Assembly (NCBI RefSeq): GCF_031157255.1
Contig: NZ_JAVIFX010000002.1
Span: forward strand, 186,001 to 250,000
Length of the DNA stretch: 64,000 bases
Source of the DNA: Bradyrhizobium sp. LHD-71
GTDB lineage: Bacteria; Pseudomonadota; Alphaproteobacteria; Rhizobiales; Xanthobacteraceae
Direction: 5' to 3'
Position numbers and translations under genes: made by a program. Positions 8,566 to 16,610 of the stretch are shown here, one piece after another; position 1 is the stretch's first letter; the number at the start of each line of letters is the position of its first letter. The notes beneath the pieces are model-generated. The model ran no database searches, had not been told where the DNA came from, and saw only the letters and a program-made list of their open reading frames with translations.

Positions 8566-9474
8566 TCAGGACTTCTGCTTGCGAATCGAGTCGACGAACT
8601 TGATCAGGTCGACGACCGGCTCGTACTCCTTGTGCGTGACCGGCTCGAACGGCTTCTGCTTGCCTTCATAGATCTTGTCGAAGGCAGCCTTGTCCTTGGT
8701 CGCCAACTCGAGAACGGCCTTTTTGATGGCCGCCTTCAGGTCCGTCGGCAGGTCGGTCAGGTAAGCCATCGGCGAATTCACGATCTGCTCCGACTTGAAG
8801 ATGATCCGGTAGTCGGCAGCCTTGGCCATGCCCTTGCGATCCATCCGGAGAAGGTTGGATTCATTCTCGTCGTTCCACCAGTTGAAGGCGGCGTCGCAGG
8901 TGCCCTGTCCCAGTGCGATCACTGCGTTCTCATGGCTGCCCGAATAGACCACCTTGGAGAAGAACTTCTCCGGGTCAATGCCGAGCTTGTCCATCGCGAA
9001 GCGGGGCACATTGTTGCCGGAGGTCGAGTTCGGATCGACCAGACACAGGTTCTTGCCCTTCAGGTCCTCGATCTTCTGGAACGACGCATCCTTCTTCACA
9101 TAGAGCACCGAATAGTAGCCCTTCGTGCCGTCGGCGGCGACTTCGATCGCGAACGGTTCGACCTTGGCACCGATGACGTAGGCGCGGGCATAGGATGCCG
9201 GTCCGTACATCGCGATATGGATATTGCCGGCCCGCTGCCCCTCGATCACTGCGGCATAATCGTTGGCGATGCGCAGCGTCACCTTGGTGCCGAGCTCGCG
9301 CGAGAGGTAGTTCATCAGCGGTGTCCAGCGATCGCTGGTGCCGGATGCGTTTTCATCCGGCACCTTGGCGAACACGAGTTCAGGGTACTTGGCCTTCCAG
9401 TCCTGTGCGTGAGCCGCGGTGACATTGAAGGCCAGGGCCGCAAAGCCCGCGATCACAATACGACGATTGAGCAT
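8566..9474 (-). CDS. phnD: Phosphonate ABC transporter periplasmic binding protein PhnD
   Basis: PhnD captures phosphonates in the periplasm for PhnCEE. The 302-residue protein opens with a Sec signal peptide (MLNRRIVIAGFAALAFN, cleavage after AHA). It then has the family pattern YPELVFAKVPDENASG, IANDYAAVIEGQRAG and MYGPASYARAY, with GSHENAVIALGQGTCDAAFNWW later. I chose the ATG at 9474 because GAGAGG sits five bases before it; upstream in-frame starts have no comparable site and add a basic tail before the signal. It follows phnC by 61 bases. Confidence 0.94.
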   Translation of the reverse strand: MLNRRIVIAGFAALAFNVTAAHAQDWKAKYPELVFAKVPDENASGTSDRWTPLMNYLSRELGTKVTLRIANDYAAVIEGQRAGNIHIAMYGPASYARAYVIGAKVEPFAIEVAADGTKGYYSVLYVKKDASFQKIEDLKGKNLCLVDPNSTSGNNVPRFAMDKLGIDPEKFFSKVVYSGSHENAVIALGQGTCDAAFNWWNDENESNLLRMDRKGMAKAADYRIIFKSEQIVNSPMAYLTDLPTDLKAAIKKAVLELATKDKAAFDKIYEGKQKPFEPVTHKEYEPVVDLIKFVDSIRKQKS

Positions 9475-9535
9475 GACGCCTCTCATCAGGTTCGAGTTGT
9501 AGCTTCTTTTCAATTCAATGCGAGACGGCGCCGGC

Positions 9536-10348
9536 TTACGCCGCCGCATCGCTGAGCGCGGGAACGGTTGCACCCGCAGGGATTCCCTCCGGCGCACCGT
9601 CCATCACTTCATTGGCCTCGAGATCGTAGAGCTCGCGCGCAACCCGGTCGGTCAGCGCCTCGGGTTTGCCGTCGAACACGATCCGCCCGGCCGACATGCC
9701 GAGCAGGCGGTCGGCATACGTGCGCGCGAGGTCGAGCGAATGCAGGTTGCAGACCACGGTGATGCCGAAATGCTTGTTGATGCGCAGCAGCGCATCCATC
9801 ACGATCCGGGTGTTGCGCGGATCGAGCGAGGCGATCGGCTCGTCGGCGAGAATAATGTCCGGCTCCTGTACGAGCGCTCGGGCAATGGCGACGCGCTGCT
9901 GCTGACCGCCGGAGAGTTGGTCGGCGCGCTGCGAGGCCGCCTGCGCCATGTCGAACTGCTCCAGCGCCGACATGGCGATGGCCTTGTCGTCGTCAGGCCA
10001 GAGCTGAATGAGCGATCGCCAGGTTGGGACAGTTGCGAGCCGTCCCATCAGGACGTTGGTAAGCACGTCGAGCCGGCCGACCAGATTGAACTGCTGGAAG
10101 ATCATCGCCGAACGCGAGCGCCACTGTCGCAGCGGCGCGCCCTTCAGCGCCGTCACATCGACGCCCTCAAACATGATCCGCCCCTGGCTCGGCTCAGCGA
10201 GGCGATTGATCATGCGTAGCAATGTCGACTTGCCCGCGCCGGAGCGGCCGATCACTCCAATGAAGCTGCCTCGTTCAATAGAGAACGAGGCCTTGTCCAC
10301 GGCAGTTTTGCTGCCGAACCGGCAGGTCAATCCATCAACAACCAGCAT
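9536..10348 (-). CDS. phnC: Phosphonate ABC transporter ATPase PhnC
   Basis: PhnC powers phosphonate import. The 270-residue protein shows Walker [10 protein letters not shown], the signature [15 protein letters not shown], Walker [13 protein letters not shown] and switch histidine CNLHSLDLA. The PhnC-specific stretch [18 protein letters not shown] is present. I start at ATG 10348 ([12 protein letters not shown]); an in-frame TTG 11 codons upstream has no better support. It is first in the operon phnC-D-E-E, with a Pho-box-like repeat about 46 bases upstream. Confidence 0.94.
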   Translation of the reverse strand: MLVVDGLTCRFGSKTAVDKASFSIERGSFIGVIGRSGAGKSTLLRMINRLAEPSQGRIMFEGVDVTALKGAPLRQWRSRSAMIFQQFNLVGRLDVLTNVLMGRLATVPTWRSLIQLWPDDDKAIAMSALEQFDMAQAASQRADQLSGGQQQRVAIARALVQEPDIILADEPIASLDPRNTRIVMDALLRINKHFGITVVCNLHSLDLARTYADRLLGMSAGRIVFDGKPEALTDRVARELYDLEANEVMDGAPEGIPAGATVPALSDAAA

Positions 10349-10393
10349 TCCGTAACCCCGCGTGTCCCGCGCTGGGTGCAACGGCTAACGCCG

Positions 10394-10415
10394 GAGTTCT
10401 ACAGTTATGTGACAT
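10394..10415 (-). promoter_or_regulatory. Pho-box-like repeat upstream of phnC
   Basis: On the minus strand, ATGTCAC-ATAA-CTGTAGA gives two CTGTCAT-like units at 11-base spacing. The second unit matches less well. It ends 45 bases upstream of the phnC start, mirroring the distance of the plus-strand site from its own gene. PhoB control is inferred. Confidence 0.55.
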
Positions 10416-10472
10416 ACGGCGTGCGCCGCACACCAAGCTTGTCGACACAGCTACTTTGCTGTCGTCATCTGC

Positions 10473-10494
10473 ATGTCATTCGACTGTCATTATT
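10473..10494 (+). promoter_or_regulatory. Pho box upstream of the rightward phn arm
   Basis: ATGTCAT-TCGA-CTGTCAT followed by TATT is a near-consensus PhoB site with units 11 bases apart. A partial extra unit CTGTCGT lies at 10459 and CTGTCGA at 10496. It ends 45 bases upstream of the acetyltransferase ATG at 10540. Confidence 0.75.
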
Positions 10495-10539
10495 GCTGTC
10501 GAAGAAAACCCTCTCCTCCAAGCCGACCTCCGGAACATC

Positions 10540-11175
10540 ATGACAGTCAAGACCCTCTCTCTCACGCCATTGGTCCATGCTTCGGCTTCGCTGCACGACA
10601 GCCGTTTGGGCGCCTACACGGAAGTAGGGGCGCGCACGATCCTCACGGAAGTCACGATGGACGACTACTCCTATGTCGTGAACGACAGTCAGATCACTTA
10701 CACCTCGATTGGAAAATTCTGCTCGATTGCGGCGATGACCCGCATCAATCCCGGCAACCATCCGATGCATCGGGCGACGCAGGCGCATTTCACCTACCGC
10801 TCCAGTTCCTATTTTCAGGGCGAAGCCGACGACGCCGAGTTCTTCGACTGGCGACGTGCGCATCACGTGCATATCGGCCATGACGTATGGATCGGACATG
10901 GAGCGATCATCCTGCCGGGCCGCAACATCGGCACCGGCGCTGTGATCGCCGCCGGCGCAATCGTGACCAAGGATGTGCCCGCCTACACCATCGTTGCCGG
11001 AAATCCGGCCCGAATCGTGCGTCGCCGCTTCGATGAACGCACGTCCGAGCGGCTCGCGGCGCTTGCCTGGTGGAACTGGAGCCACGAAACCTTGCGCAAG
11101 GCGCTTCCGGACTTTCGCAAGCTTGGCGTGGACGCGTTTCTCGACAAATATGACCGCATCACCGTTTCCGCCTGA
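10540..11175 (+). CDS. Phosphonate-cluster hexapeptide-repeat acetyltransferase
   Basis: This 211-residue protein is a left-handed beta-helix acyltransferase of the family found in phn operons (DapH/VatD-like, annotated as phosphonate metabolism transferase). Hexapeptide repeats are clear ([18 protein letters not shown], then [20 protein letters not shown]), with the catalytic-type histidine in [13 protein letters not shown]-terminal helix [16 protein letters not shown] completes the fold. By analogy with phnO it may acetylate aminophosphonates, but the substrate is not shown by sequence. ATG 10540 lies 45 bases after a Pho box and starts a three-gene rightward operon. Confidence 0.85.
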   Translation: MTVKTLSLTPLVHASASLHDSRLGAYTEVGARTILTEVTMDDYSYVVNDSQITYTSIGKFCSIAAMTRINPGNHPMHRATQAHFTYRSSSYFQGEADDAEFFDWRRAHHVHIGHDVWIGHGAIILPGRNIGTGAVIAAGAIVTKDVPAYTIVAGNPARIVRRRFDERTSERLAALAWWNWSHETLRKALPDFRKLGVDAFLDKYDRITVSA

Positions 11176-11201
11176 TTCTCATTCCAAGCAGCCTTGAAAG
11201 C

Positions 11202-12395
11202 ATGACTGATATTTTGATTGAAGGCGGCCAATCGCTGTTCCGCGGCGAACTGGTCGAAGCCCCTCTCACGGTCGTCGATGGCCGGATCGCCGAGGTCGGC
11301 GGCGGCACGGGGCAGCGGGCAGCCGTCGCAATTGACGCGCGCGGATTGCTGACGCTGCCGGGTATCGTCGACCTGCATGGCGATGCGTTTGAGCGCCAGA
11401 TGATGCCGCGTCCCGGCGTCGACTTTCCGATCGACGTGGCGCTGATCGACAGCGACCGCCAGCTGATCGCGAACGGTATCACCACGGCGTTTCATGGCGT
11501 CACCTGGTCGTGGGAACCGGGACTGCGCGGCACCGAGAATGCGCATGCGCTGGTCGATGCAGTGGAAGGCTTGCGGCCGCGCCTCGCAGCCGACACGCAC
11601 GTCCACCTTCGGCACGAAACTTTCAATCTCGATGCCGAGGCGACGATCGTCTATTGGATCAAGTCGAAGCGGATCAGCCTCCTCGCCTTCAACGACCACA
11701 TGTCATTGACCGTGCTAAACCCGGCCAAGCCCGAGAAGCGCGCACAGATGGCGCAGCGCACCGGGCTTTCGCTGGAGGCGTTCAACCAGCTGGTCGACAA
11801 AGTGGCGGGCCGCGCCGGTGAAGTGCCGGCGTCGATCGCCCGGCTGGCAGCTATCAGCAATGCCGCCAACGTTCCTATGCTGTCGCACGACGACGAGACG
11901 CCAAAGCAGCGTCGAGGCTTTCGCGATCTCGGCGTACGCGTCGCAGAATTTCCCGTGACCGAAGATACCGCACGTGAAGCGGTCGCCGCCGGCGAATTCA
12001 CCGTGCTCGGCGCACCGAATGTCGTACGCGGCGGCAGCCATACCGGATGGATCAGCGCGACCGACATGGTGCGCAAGGGCCTCTGCACGATCCTCGCCTC
12101 CGACTATTACTATCCAGCGATGCTGCTTGCCGCATTCCGCCTCGTGGCTGAGAACGTCCTGCCGCTGCCGAAAGCATGGGAGCTGATCTCGGCGGCACCG
12201 GCCGCCGCCGCCGGCCTGACCGACCGCGGACAACTCGCAACCGGCCGGCGTGCGGACATCATTCTGGTCGACGCGGCGCAAGCGCTTCGTCCGCGGATCG
12301 TTGCCGTGATCGCAGCCGGAAAGCTCGTTCATATCGGCGAGGCAGATCGCCTCTCGTTGCAGGCGAGCCGCACGCCTGAGATTGCTGCAGCCTGA
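11202..12395 (+). CDS. phnM: Second PhnM-type amidohydrolase
   Basis: This 397-residue protein belongs to the PhnM family but differs from the copy at 179-1336. Metal-site motifs are IVDLHGDAFERQ (HGD rather than HTD), HLRHE, MLSHDDETPKQR and ILASDYYYP, and the family stretch [14 protein letters not shown] is intact. It lies between the phn acetyltransferase and the DUF1045 gene, an arrangement known in rhizobia. It probably acts on a related triphosphate substrate or is redundant. All visible ligands are kept, so I infer an active enzyme. Confidence 0.9.
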   Translation: MTDILIEGGQSLFRGELVEAPLTVVDGRIAEVGGGTGQRAAVAIDARGLLTLPGIVDLHGDAFERQMMPRPGVDFPIDVALIDSDRQLIANGITTAFHGVTWSWEPGLRGTENAHALVDAVEGLRPRLAADTHVHLRHETFNLDAEATIVYWIKSKRISLLAFNDHMSLTVLNPAKPEKRAQMAQRTGLSLEAFNQLVDKVAGRAGEVPASIARLAAISNAANVPMLSHDDETPKQRRGFRDLGVRVAEFPVTEDTAREAVAAGEFTVLGAPNVVRGGSHTGWISATDMVRKGLCTILASDYYYPAMLLAAFRLVAENVLPLPKAWELISAAPAAAAGLTDRGQLATGRRADIILVDAAQALRPRIVAVIAAGKLVHIGEADRLSLQASRTPEIAAA

Positions 12396-12403
12396 ACCGT
12401 TCG

Positions 12404-13102
12404 ATGCCCAGCTCTCGCTATGCCATCTATTTCCTGCCCGCGGCTACCGAAGCGCTCTATCGCTTCGGCGCAGCCCTGCTCGGCTACGATTCGTTTTCCG
12501 GCGGCGATATCGAGCAGCCACCGCAAGCGCTGAAAGCTTTCGCCGACTGGTACGAACTGACTGCCGATCCGCGCAAGTACGGCTTTCATGCAACGCTGAA
12601 AGCCCCGTTCCTTTTGGCCGACGGCCATAGCCAAGCTGACCTCACGGCCGCGTTCGATCGCTTCGCACAGACGTCACGCGCAATTCCGGTCATGACGCCC
12701 GTCGTCCGGTCGATCGGAAGCTTCATCGCCGTCGTACCCGAGACGCCGGTCGCGTCACTGATGCAACTCGCCAACGACTGCGTGACCGTCTTCGAGCCGT
12801 ATCGTGCACCGCTCACCGACCACGACCGGGCGCGGCGCCTGAAGAGCCCGCTGACGCTGCGACAAATCGAGCATCTCGACCAGTGGGGCTACCCCTACGT
12901 TTTCGAGGAATTCCGCTTCCACATGACGCTGACCGGAAGCCTGCCCGCCGAAAAGCGCGATGCAGTGCTACCGTTCCTGCAAGGCGAGTTCGCCAAGCTG
13001 AGCCTCGCATCGGTCGCGATCGACCACATTGCGCTGTTGCAGCAGGAAACGAGCAGCAGCCGCTTCGTCGTGATCCGGCATGCGGCGTTGAGATCGAGCT
13101 AG
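12404..13102 (+). CDS. DUF1045 2H phosphoesterase-like protein of the phn cluster
   Basis: This 232-residue protein belongs to the DUF1045 family restricted to phosphonate operons. It has two H-x-T motifs, GFHATLKAPF near residue 67 and RFHMTLTGSL near residue 170. That is the catalytic pair of 2H phosphoesterases such as 2-prime,5-prime RNA ligases. No phnP is visible in the window, so it could open or hydrolyse the 5-phosphoribosyl 1,2-cyclic phosphate released by PhnJ; this is inference. It starts eight bases after the second phnM and ends before a REP-like pair. Confidence 0.88.
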   Translation: MPSSRYAIYFLPAATEALYRFGAALLGYDSFSGGDIEQPPQALKAFADWYELTADPRKYGFHATLKAPFLLADGHSQADLTAAFDRFAQTSRAIPVMTPVVRSIGSFIAVVPETPVASLMQLANDCVTVFEPYRAPLTDHDRARRLKSPLTLRQIEHLDQWGYPYVFEEFRFHMTLTGSLPAEKRDAVLPFLQGEFAKLSLASVAIDHIALLQQETSSSRFVVIRHAALRSS

Positions 13103-13115
13103 CGTGTCGGATCGT

Positions 13116-13183
13116 GTAGCCCGCATGAGCTCAGCGACATGCGGGACCCGATTCCCGGATATCGCTTTGCTCATCCGAGCTAC
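13116..13183. repeat. Inverted pair of REP-like palindromes
   Basis: Unit A (13116-13145) reads GTAGCCCGCATGAGC and closes with CATGCGGG, giving an eight-base perfect stem CCCGCATG/CATGCGGG. Unit B (13154-13183), read on the minus strand, begins GTAGCTCGGATGAGC and closes ATATCCGGG. The two units match at most positions and face each other. They lie between the convergent DUF1045 and phoD genes and may act as a bidirectional terminator or mRNA stabiliser. Confidence 0.75.
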
Positions 13184-13197
13184 GATCAGCGATCGCG

Positions 13198-14751
13198 CTA
13201 CGCGAATTTGATGACTGTGCGCGGCTCCACGGCGGGCTCGATCCGCACCGACCAGAGATCCTGATCGCCGACGTCTTTCAGCGTCACCGTCATGACACCG
13301 GTCGTCCCTTCGATGTCGACATGGCCGAAGAATTGCAGCCCGAAGCAGGGGGCAAGATTCTCGCCCTGCTCCGCCGTGCAGCCCTTCTGGAACAGGACTT
13401 GCGGGCCAAAGGTATTGTCGAGCGGTGCCGGTCCCCACGTGCCCGCATGCAGCGGGCCTGAGACGAACTCCCAGAACGGCTCGAAGTCCTGAAATATCGC
13501 CCGGTTCGGATCGTAGTGATGCGCGGCCGTGTAATGCATGTCCGCGGTCAGCCAGACGATGTTCTTCACACCGGCGCGCTTGATGAACGCCAGCAGGCCG
13601 GCAATCTCCGTCTCGCGGCCCGCAGGCGGGCCGTCGCCGCGCGCCACCGCGTCGGAACTGACCAGCCCGATCGGCATGTCGGCGGCGATCACCTTCCACG
13701 TCGCTTTCGAGAGCGCCAACTCGCGTTTCAGCCACGCAGTCTGCTTGGCACCGAGCAATGGTGCTTCGCGAACCTCCTCATCGTTCGGACCGCGATAGCT
13801 GCGCATATCGATCAGGAACACATCGAGCAGCGGCCCGTAGCCGATCTTGCGGTAGACGCGACCCGGTTCGAGCAAGGTCTGCCGCGTCGGCATATACTCA
13901 TGGAATGCGCGGCCAGCGCGCGCGGCGAGTTGCATCGCGCTTCGGTCGACATAGCCGGCTTCATCGATAGTGCGGCTGGGCCACCAGTCGTTGGCGACCT
14001 CGTGATCGTCCCATTGCGCAAAGATTGGCACTTCCGCATTGAAGCCGCGAACGTTGGCATCCATCAGATTGTATTTGTAGTTGCCGCGGAATTGCGCGAG
14101 CGACTGCGCGACCTCGGCCTTTTCTTCCGTCACCACGTTGCACCAGGTGCCACCGTCGGGAAGCTTCAGCTCGCGTTCGATCGGGCAGTCGGCGTAAATG
14201 CTGTCGCCGGAATGGACGAAGAAATCCGGGCGATTGTCCAACATCGTCCGGAACGTGCGCATGCCGCCCCGCGCCTCATCAATGCCCCAGCCCTGCCCTG
14301 CGGTGTCGCCGGACCAGACAAACGACACCGATCGCTTATCGTTCGGCGCCGTCCGAAAACGTCCCGTCTGCACCTCGCCGCGCGTTGCGGGCGACGCCAG
14401 ATCGTACGGCGTCACGCGATAGAAGATCTGCTGTCCGGCGGGCAGCTCGTCGAGCAACACCTTGGCGGTGAGATCACTTTCCGGCAGTGCGTCGGCAACC
14501 GTCGTGCAGCAGAGACTCTTGAAACTTTCCGTTGTTGAAGCCTCGATCAGCAGGCGCGACGGACGGTCCGTCCGCGCCCACACGACGCCGGAATCGGCCA
14601 TCACGTCGCCCGACTGCAAGCCGTGGGTCAGCACCGGCCGCGACGCCGCAAGGCTCAGTCGGGGCGATGCGACATTGCCGAGTACTGCGACCGCGAGGCT
14701 CGATACGCCACGCGCCAGAAATCGCCGCCGTGTGAGTGGAGTTCGCGCCAA
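13198..14751 (-). CDS. phoD: PhoD-family alkaline phosphatase/phosphodiesterase, Tat-exported
   Basis: This 517-residue protein is a PhoD metallophosphatase, which releases phosphate from phosphodi- and monoesters outside the cytoplasm. The N-terminus has a twin-arginine signal (RRRFLARG, then a hydrophobic run ending before SRPVLTHGLQSGD). Core motifs include WSGDTAGQGWG, DFFVHSGDSIYAD, FAQWDDHEVANDWW and WLTADMHYTAAHHYDP. The start is a TTG at 14751 with GGAGG seven bases upstream. It is convergent with the phn arm and extends the phosphorus-scavenging theme. I saw no convincing Pho box upstream. Confidence 0.9.
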   Translation of the reverse strand: MARTPLTRRRFLARGVSSLAVAVLGNVASPRLSLAASRPVLTHGLQSGDVMADSGVVWARTDRPSRLLIEASTTESFKSLCCTTVADALPESDLTAKVLLDELPAGQQIFYRVTPYDLASPATRGEVQTGRFRTAPNDKRSVSFVWSGDTAGQGWGIDEARGGMRTFRTMLDNRPDFFVHSGDSIYADCPIERELKLPDGGTWCNVVTEEKAEVAQSLAQFRGNYKYNLMDANVRGFNAEVPIFAQWDDHEVANDWWPSRTIDEAGYVDRSAMQLAARAGRAFHEYMPTRQTLLEPGRVYRKIGYGPLLDVFLIDMRSYRGPNDEEVREAPLLGAKQTAWLKRELALSKATWKVIAADMPIGLVSSDAVARGDGPPAGRETEIAGLLAFIKRAGVKNIVWLTADMHYTAAHHYDPNRAIFQDFEPFWEFVSGPLHAGTWGPAPLDNTFGPQVLFQKGCTAEQGENLAPCFGLQFFGHVDIEGTTGVMTVTLKDVGDQDLWSVRIEPAVEPRTVIKFA

Positions 14752-14914
14752 TCCCTGGCCTCCGCCGAATCACGACGGAGGATGCGGGCGGTCTTTGACT
14801 CCGGCTCGAAGGATTTGCGACGCCTTCGTGACCAAGACGTGAACAGCCCCGCGAGATGGAACCCGCGCACGGGAGCGCATCGTGATGACGATGCGGCTCC
14901 CGAAACCGACAGCG

Positions 14915-15847
14915 CTACCTGATCGCGACCGGATTGATCATGCTCTGCACCGCGCCCTTGAAGCGCGGCTGGCCGAGCACGAACATGAACTCGTAAGCCC
15001 GGTCGGCTGCGAGCTGCGCGGTGTTCATGTTTTCGAGGATGTAGGTACCGTTCATCGCGAGCAGGATCTGATGCACCTCGAAGACATTCTGCGATTCGAA
15101 GGGGACAGCTTCGACACCCCAGGTATCGGCGCCCACAGCGACGACACCCTTGCCGGTGAGATATTTAGCTCCCTCCACGCCGACACCCGGCTCGCCGCCA
15201 TTGTAGCGCTTGTCATCCTTGCCGAGGAGACTGAGCCATCCGGTGTGGAACAGCACGACGTCGCCCTGGCGGATTTCCACGCCCTGCTTCTTGGCGACCT
15301 CTTCGATCTCCTTCGCGTTGAACGCCGTGCCCTCCTTCACCACGTCGGTGCCGTAATGCGCCGCCATGTCGAGCAGGACGCCGCGGGTGACGATCGGCGG
15401 CACCTTGTCGATGCCGAGCTTTTTCAGCCCTTTCGGGTCGGCGAAATCGGCGAGCTTGTTGCCATTGTAGTAGACGTGCTCGACACCGATGTGGCCGAGC
15501 CCGTCGAGCTGGCTGCCGACACCGACCCAGCCCTCCAGCAGGTCGTCGTTGTAGGTCGTCTTGCTCGGTCCGAGGCCCGGGATGCCCGCCTGCCCCGGCT
15601 GAACGACGGTGATCTTGAAGGCACGCGGCGGATAGGCGGGGGTCGAGGCGTCGACCGGTATGCCCAGTGCGTAGGTCTTTCCGGTCTTGACCAGCTGCGC
15701 CGCCTTCAAGGCGAGCTCGGGCGTCAGATAATTGGCTGCGCCGATTTCATCGTCGGGACCCCATTTGGATTTCGTCCATTCCTGCGCGCTCGCCGTGCCG
15801 GCGGCCAGCAACGCGATCACACACGTCAACACCGAAGCGCCACGCAT
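14915..15847 (-). CDS. Exported cyclase-family (kynurenine formamidase-like) protein
   Basis: This 310-residue protein belongs to the cyclase family (kynurenine formamidase/isatin hydrolase fold). A Sec signal peptide is clear (MRGASVLTCVIALLAAGTA, cleavage near SAQ). The family core is present (VVLFHTGWLSLL, VGADTWGVEAVP, HQILLAMNGTYILENMN). The usual metal motif HxGTHxDxxxH reads GVGSQLDGLGH here, so two histidines are replaced. I chose ATG 15847, preceded by GGGAGGA. The substrate is unknown and the gene stands alone. Confidence 0.82.
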   Translation of the reverse strand: MRGASVLTCVIALLAAGTASAQEWTKSKWGPDDEIGAANYLTPELALKAAQLVKTGKTYALGIPVDASTPAYPPRAFKITVVQPGQAGIPGLGPSKTTYNDDLLEGWVGVGSQLDGLGHIGVEHVYYNGNKLADFADPKGLKKLGIDKVPPIVTRGVLLDMAAHYGTDVVKEGTAFNAKEIEEVAKKQGVEIRQGDVVLFHTGWLSLLGKDDKRYNGGEPGVGVEGAKYLTGKGVVAVGADTWGVEAVPFESQNVFEVHQILLAMNGTYILENMNTAQLAADRAYEFMFVLGQPRFKGAVQSMINPVAIR

Positions 15848-16151
15848 GTCGTCCTCCCTCGATTTGAATTTTGTCATCTGAATCAATCGAACTCAGCCGT
15901 GCTCTGCGGCACGAGAGGAATTCGATCCCGTCAAGGCTAGCAGTCGCAACTGCTTCCCGAAAGCGGCAGGTTTGCAACACCTGGATGTGGCTGGATTTGA
16001 CGTTCGTACGCAGGTCTCGCAGCAACAGGCCCACGAGACCCGGACGCTCGGCAAGACCTCATTGCGCGCGAACTCCTGACGAAGTGCGGATTGAAAAAAT
16101 CACGCTCCGCGTCCAAGTTGAGGTCCCGATCCGTTCTTTCCGGAAAGATGA
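15848..16151. other. Divergent intergenic region with a copy of a dispersed 22-base repeat
   Basis: This 304-base gap separates the leftward cyclase gene from the rightward small membrane-protein gene. I find no gene in it. At 15993-16014 it holds GGATTTGACGTTCGTACG plus CAGG, identical to 46644-46665. The following 15 bases are also partly alike. No promoter could be assigned with confidence. Confidence 0.6.
15993..16014 (+). repeat. Dispersed 22-base repeat, copy 1
   Basis: It begins GGATTTGACGTTCGTACG and ends CAGG, and is identical to the copy at 46644-46665. The next 15 bases agree at about 10 positions. Here only one arm is present, whereas the second copy is half of a perfect inverted repeat. 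Both copies lie between divergently transcribed genes. Confidence 0.65.
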
Positions 16152-16349
16152 ATGGCGAGCGAACCGAAACGGCCGGACGACAGAGACGACAATGTCGTTT
16201 CGCTGCGCGAGGCACGCGCGCGTCAAGCCGCGGCGCAGGCCAAATCCAAGAACAGATCCGGCAACAAATCCGAGAGGAAGATACCGGCGCTGCTGATCTT
16301 CCTTGGCCTGCTGGCGATCCTGGTCGCGTATAAATTCTTGCTGGGTTGA
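16152..16349 (+). CDS. Small single-span membrane protein
   Basis: This 65-residue open frame begins with a charged, lysine- and arginine-rich region (residues 1-45). It ends with one strong hydrophobic helix IPALLIFLGLLAILVAYKF, the layout of a C-tail-anchored small protein. GGAAAG is spaced six bases before the ATG at 16152, which supports translation. I do not recognise a named family. Neighbours give no functional hint; the gene appears monocistronic. Confidence 0.6.
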   Translation: MASEPKRPDDRDDNVVSLREARARQAAAQAKSKNRSGNKSERKIPALLIFLGLLAILVAYKFLLG

Positions 16350-16391
16350 ATCTGGATGTTGTCGGCGCGCGCGAGGTCAGCGACGAATGAC

Positions 16392-16610
16392 TCAGGCTGC
16401 AGGCTCCCTGCCCGCTGCGACAGCCGCTGAGAGCAATTGATCAGGAGCCGTCACACCGCTGGACGCGGTTGTGACAATCCGTTCCGCCATCTTCGCCTTG
16501 GTCGCGGGCGTCCGGTGCTCCCATTGGATGCGCTCGACGGCTTCATCGAGTACTTCGCGCATCATGGAAACAAGCTCAGCTCCGAACTCGGTCGGTGGAA
16601 TTTTGGACAT
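16392..16610 (-). CDS. Small hypothetical helical protein
   Basis: A 72-residue frame starting MSKIPPTEFGAEL is predicted helical and rich in alanine and glutamate (MMREVLDEAVERIQW, TKAKMAERIVTTAS). The frame is open 22 codons further upstream, but the ATG at 16610 gives the more protein-like start. No signal, membrane segment or known motif is seen. It resembles short conserved unknowns of rhizobia in composition only. It is convergent with the small membrane-protein gene. Confidence 0.45.
   Translation of the reverse strand: MSKIPPTEFGAELVSMMREVLDEAVERIQWEHRTPATKAKMAERIVTTASSGVTAPDQLLSAAVAAGREPAA

Noticed and set aside
14752-14914. Possible Pho box upstream of phoD (CTGTTCA and TTGGTCA at 11-base spacing, minus strand)
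   Set aside because: The units match the CTGTCAT consensus poorly and out of register, so I do not list it as a site.
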